Shown: one piece after another, positions 4,621 to 6,912 of the stretch
Position numbering within the stretch: the stretch's first letter is position 1
Layout of the letters: the number at the start of each line of letters is the position of its first letter
Source: Myxococcales bacterium
GTDB taxonomy: Bacteria; Myxococcota_A; Bradymonadia; UBA4248
DNA length: 6,912 nt
Direction: 5' to 3'
Assembly (NCBI GenBank): GCA_004554395.1
Contig: SFMP01000085.1
Span: forward strand, 1 to 6,912
The notes under the pieces: generated by a model
What the model saw: the letters and a program-made list of their open reading frames with translations, nothing else
Databases searched by the model: none
What the model was told of the DNA's origin: nothing
Program-made: the position numbers and the translations under genes

Positions 4621-6642
4621 TTAGAAGGCGTCGTGGTTTTGTGGGGTGGATGTGGGTTTGATGGGGGCGACGTGTGGTTGTTCGATGAGTGTGCGGGGGG
4701 AGCGGCCCATTTGGCGTTCGAGTTCGCGCATGCAGAGAGCGACGTCTTGTGCGGGTTCGATTTCGTATGATTTGTCGTAGGCGCGGAGTGCGCGTCCGAG
4801 TAGGCTTTTGGCGTTAGTGAACCTGAATTGTTCGATGTAGGAATTTGCGAGGAATAGCCATGCTTCGGCGTCGCGTGGGTTGAGTTGCGTGACTTCGTTG
4901 AGGTGTCGGATGGCGAGTTCGATTTTTGGTAGTGTGGCGGGTGTGGAGAGAGCGAGAGTGATGCCGAGGTTTGCTTTGACGGATTTGATGGCGTTGTAGT
5001 CTTCGATTTGTTGGAGGATGGTGAGTGAGGCTTCGAAGGCGTTGACGGCGCGGTCGTCGCATCCGATTTCGCGTTGAGTCATGCCGATGAGGTTGAGCGC
5101 TTGTGCGATGAGCAGAGGCGGGAAGTTGGCGTTTAGGCGCATGCGGTCGAGGAGTGGTCGGATGAGCGGATCGATGGTTCGGAGGACGGCTTCGTAGTCG
5201 CCGCGGTCGTATGCGTCTTGGGCGTAGTCGAAGATTTCGGTGAAGAAGGAGGGTGGCATGCGATTGGCGTCGATGCGTGCGGGGACGTAGTCGCGGGCGT
5301 TTTCTATATAATTGATGAAAGAGTGGTCGGGTTGTTCGATGTAGATGTTCGTTTTTGCGACGCCGTATCGGTGGCAGAGTGGGGCGATGTGCGCCATGTT
5401 TTCGGGGGCGCATTCGTCGAGGTTTGAGAGTATGACGAAGATCGTGCGGTTTTGCATGATGTCGTCGATTTGTGAGAGTGCGTTTTCGACGTCGGCGATT
5501 GGGGTTTCGAGTGGTTCGAAGAGGCAGACGGCGTTTTGCCCGATGCGTTGTGCGATGGCGCCGTGTGAGAAGATGGCGCTGGGGTGCGTGGCTTTGAGGG
5601 CGTTTTTGGCGATGACGATGTTTGTGTTGTTGGTGAGAGCCTGGGCGGCGCGTGGCATAACGTGTTGTGAGAGCACGCTGTCGAAGTATCGGACGCCGAG
5701 TTCGCAGGCGGTATCGCCGAGTAGACGGGGGCGGGTAGGGGCTTGGGGTGTTTGTAGGATGGCTTCTTGGCGTGCCCGGTCGCGTTCTTGAATGTTTTGG
5801 ATTTCGATGAGGGAGGCGAGTACGAGTGGAGGATTATTGGGATCGCTTTGAGCGGCTTTAGACGAAGTGCCGTTGACGGCATTTAGGATGACGGAGGATG
5901 TGTCTTCGTCGTCGACGATGGCGAAGTCGTCGGATTGATTTGCGTCGTAGGCCGTTGTGCAAGTGTTTTTTGATTTTATGCCATTGGTGCTTTTGGCGGC
6001 TGTGCTGGTGTTTTTTGTCTTTATGCCATTGGTGCTTTTGGCGGCTGTGCTGGTGTTTTTTGTCTTTATGCCATTGGTGCTTTTGGCCGTAGTGTAAGAT
6101 GCGTTTGCGTTAGCGAGACCGAAGCGAGTGTTGATGGGGGATGCGCTGTCGGTGTCGTCGGTGTCGTCGGCGAAAGAGATATCGGACGCGTAGAGTCGGG
6201 TGTTTGTCGAGGCGAAGTCGTTAGAGAATGAGAGCTCGGGTATATTGAAGGCGTCGTAGTTGATTTCCCACGGGATTTCGTAGTTGCACGTTTTGGCGCG
6301 TGATTTGTTTCGGAGCTGTTTAGGCGCATAGTTTTTGCGTCGTGGTCGTTGCGCATTTCGGATGATTCCGAGAACGAATGCGATGACGATAAGCGCCAAA
6401 CCAAGAATCAAACAAGCTTCGAACACTAGAGCCTCCATGCCAACAGTGTTACATTCGATACTATGCGCATCCTTGCGTGCAATCTCGAAGCGGTGCGCTT
6501 GTACCACAGATAACGACAAATAGGTCAAAAAAAAGATGGAGGCAAATTTTAAGGGTTTGAGTGTGGAATTTGTGATGTTGGACTCATATTTAGCGTTTAG
6601 AGAACGTTGCAGGAGGAGGTTCTGATAAAGAATCGTAGGCAT
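4621..6642 (-). CDS. Membrane-anchored TPR protein with low-complexity linker
   Basis: Protein of 673 residues, not recognised as a named family. Two hydrophobic segments lie near the N-terminus: about 33-49 (FASIFFLTYLSLSVVQA, signal-like) and about 71-94 (LVFEACLILGLALIVIAFVLG), the latter followed by a basic patch (RNAQRPRRKN), suggesting a cytoplasmic C-terminal body. Residues 120-300 are an acidic, Thr/Ser/Asn/Lys linker containing three 15-residue repeats (186-230). Residues 305-455 look like a globular alpha/beta domain. The part from AVCLFEPLE through IFVILSNLDEC to TNIYIEQPD resembles the second half of a vWA/DUF58-type fold without an obvious MIDAS motif, a weak resemblance. Residues 466-640 are TPR-like (AYDRGDYEAVLRTIDPL, GCDDRAVNAFEASL, LNPRDAEAWLFLANSYIEQ). 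The start is uncertain. The first ATG has no Shine-Dalgarno site, and Met69 (6438) is an alternative that keeps only the second hydrophobic segment but also lacks one. The gene is followed by the palindrome array and may be its own transcription unit. A scaffold role is inferred from the TPRs. Confidence 0.85.
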   Translation of the reverse strand: MPTILYQNLLLQRSLNAKYESNITNSTLKPLKFASIFFLTYLSLSVVQAHRFEIARKDAHSIECNTVGMEALVFEACLILGLALIVIAFVLGIIRNAQRPRRKNYAPKQLRNKSRAKTCNYEIPWEINYDAFNIPELSFSNDFASTNTRLYASDISFADDTDDTDSASPINTRFGLANANASYTTAKSTNGIKTKNTSTAAKSTNGIKTKNTSTAAKSTNGIKSKNTCTTAYDANQSDDFAIVDDEDTSSVILNAVNGTSSKAAQSDPNNPPLVLASLIEIQNIQERDRARQEAILQTPQAPTRPRLLGDTACELGVRYFDSVLSQHVMPRAAQALTNNTNIVIAKNALKATHPSAIFSHGAIAQRIGQNAVCLFEPLETPIADVENALSQIDDIMQNRTIFVILSNLDECAPENMAHIAPLCHRYGVAKTNIYIEQPDHSFINYIENARDYVPARIDANRMPPSFFTEIFDYAQDAYDRGDYEAVLRTIDPLIRPLLDRMRLNANFPPLLIAQALNLIGMTQREIGCDDRAVNAFEASLTILQQIEDYNAIKSVKANLGITLALSTPATLPKIELAIRHLNEVTQLNPRDAEAWLFLANSYIEQFRFTNAKSLLGRALRAYDKSYEIEPAQDVALCMRELERQMGRSPRTLIEQPHVAPIKPTSTPQNHDAF
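5951..6085 (-). repeat. Three 45-bp in-frame tandem repeats in the TPR protein linker
   Basis: Units lie at 5951-5995, 5996-6040 and 6041-6085. The last two are identical over 45 bp, and the first differs at six positions. They encode residues 186-230 as three copies of AKSTNGI-K[TS]-KNT-[SC]-T-[AT][AT], a flexible polar, Lys/Thr/Asn-rich spacer. A T6 run inside each unit on the plus strand could promote slippage. The identity of two units suggests a recent duplication. Confidence 0.92.
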
Positions 6643-6804
6643 TGTGAGGTGTGGAAGAACGTGAAAGGTGTGTCGATGAATGGAGGTGCTTAGGGAATTG
6701 TGGAACGGGGGGAGAGTGAATTGGTAGGGAATGGGAGAATGAGTCGTAGAATGCAGGGGATGTGAAGATGAAAATGGAAATCTTGCGTGGGGCGTGGAAT
6801 TGTG
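6643..6804 (-). other. C-rich, G-poor intergenic stretch; possible Rho-utilisation region or leader
   Basis: This is the 162-nt gap between the truncated right-edge gene and the first ATG of the 673-residue gene. By hand count, the minus strand has 71 C and only 9 G. Such a C>G bubble in unstructured RNA is the known signature of Rho loading sites, so it may terminate transcription from the upstream gene. It contains no hairpin-plus-T-run and no clear promoter. It is also stop-free in the frame of the 673-residue ORF, but it lacks start codons in that frame and reads as low-complexity His/Ser/Pro/Thr, so I treat it as non-coding. Confidence 0.5.
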
Positions 6805-6912
6805 TTAGAGGGGGTAGCGCTCGTCGTTGTATAGATTTTTGAGAAATTTAGCATCGAGGTGTGTGCCAGTTTGAGCGTTTTTGCTTCGTGGACATGGCGC
6901 GTTTAATGGTAG
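6805..6912 (-). CDS. C-terminal end of an unidentified gene, truncated by the window edge
   Basis: From the window edge, the minus strand is open for 35 codons and ends in TAA at 6807-6805. The translation is balanced and protein-like, including GTHLDAKFLKNLYNDERYPL at the very end. Of the other two frames, one stops within three codons of the edge and the other after 20. The piece is too short to assign a family. The gene lies upstream of, and in the same orientation as, the 673-residue gene. Confidence 0.5.
   Translation of the reverse strand, partial: LPLNAPCPRSKNAQTGTHLDAKFLKNLYNDERYPL

Noticed and set aside
5898..6092. Plus-strand ORF with Cys/Trp-rich repeats
   Set aside because: It is the antisense reading of the 45-bp tandem repeat in the 673-residue gene, with no ribosome site and an implausible composition.
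6611..6619. Plus-strand AGGAGGAGG as a ribosome site for a plus-strand gene
   Set aside because: No ATG, GTG or TTG at suitable spacing opens a plausible frame, and it lies inside the minus-strand ORF (Leu-Leu-Leu-Gln codons).
6690..6905. Alternative minus-strand frame open after the window edge
   Set aside because: It stops almost at the edge and is then open only because the segment is G-poor. The only ATG has no ribosome site and gives a 54-residue low-complexity peptide; the overlapping frame ending at 6805 is more protein-like.

Overview
This window is probably bacterial chromosome from a Gram-negative organism. The largest gene encodes a secreted lipoprotein made of stacked IPT/TIG domains. 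The gene before it encodes a membrane-anchored helical-repeat protein of a type I associate with deltaproteobacterial lineages (Myxococcota, Bradymonadota, Desulfuromonadota). That placement is inferred from protein style, not from any marker gene. I see no rRNA, tRNA, transposase, phage gene or CRISPR array.

All genes read on the minus strand, so the transcription order runs from high to low coordinates. At the right edge (6805-6912) is the last 35 codons of an unidentified gene. After it comes a 162-nt non-coding stretch (6643-6804) that is very poor in G and rich in C on the transcribed strand. Next is a 673-residue membrane-anchored TPR protein (4621-6642) with three 15-residue tandem repeats in its linker. 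A 552-bp gap (4069-4620) follows. Its right part (4269-4608) is a GC-rich array of related imperfect palindromes and long exact direct repeats. Its left part (4069-4260) is AT-richer and holds a 22-bp-spaced direct repeat and a possible 23-codon ORF ending 7 nt before the next start.

The last two genes look like an operon with a 43-bp gap. The first (3256-4068) encodes a 270-residue protein with one N-terminal membrane anchor and a TPR-like helical domain. The second (15-3212) encodes a 1065-residue lipoprotein with a Pro/Thr/Asp linker, six IPT/TIG domains, a carboxypeptidase-regulatory-like domain and an unassigned C-terminal beta-rich region. The inferred theme is envelope biology: an anchored helical scaffold protein beside a large, probably surface-exposed, modular lipoprotein. 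No substrate or pathway can be named from sequence alone.

The most unusual item is the palindrome array at 4269-4535. It holds six successive stems that share one geometry, a GC arm, one unpaired G, then a TAT/ATA arm, while the GC arms differ in sequence but stay paired. It could be a REP/MITE-like element cluster or a structured RNA.
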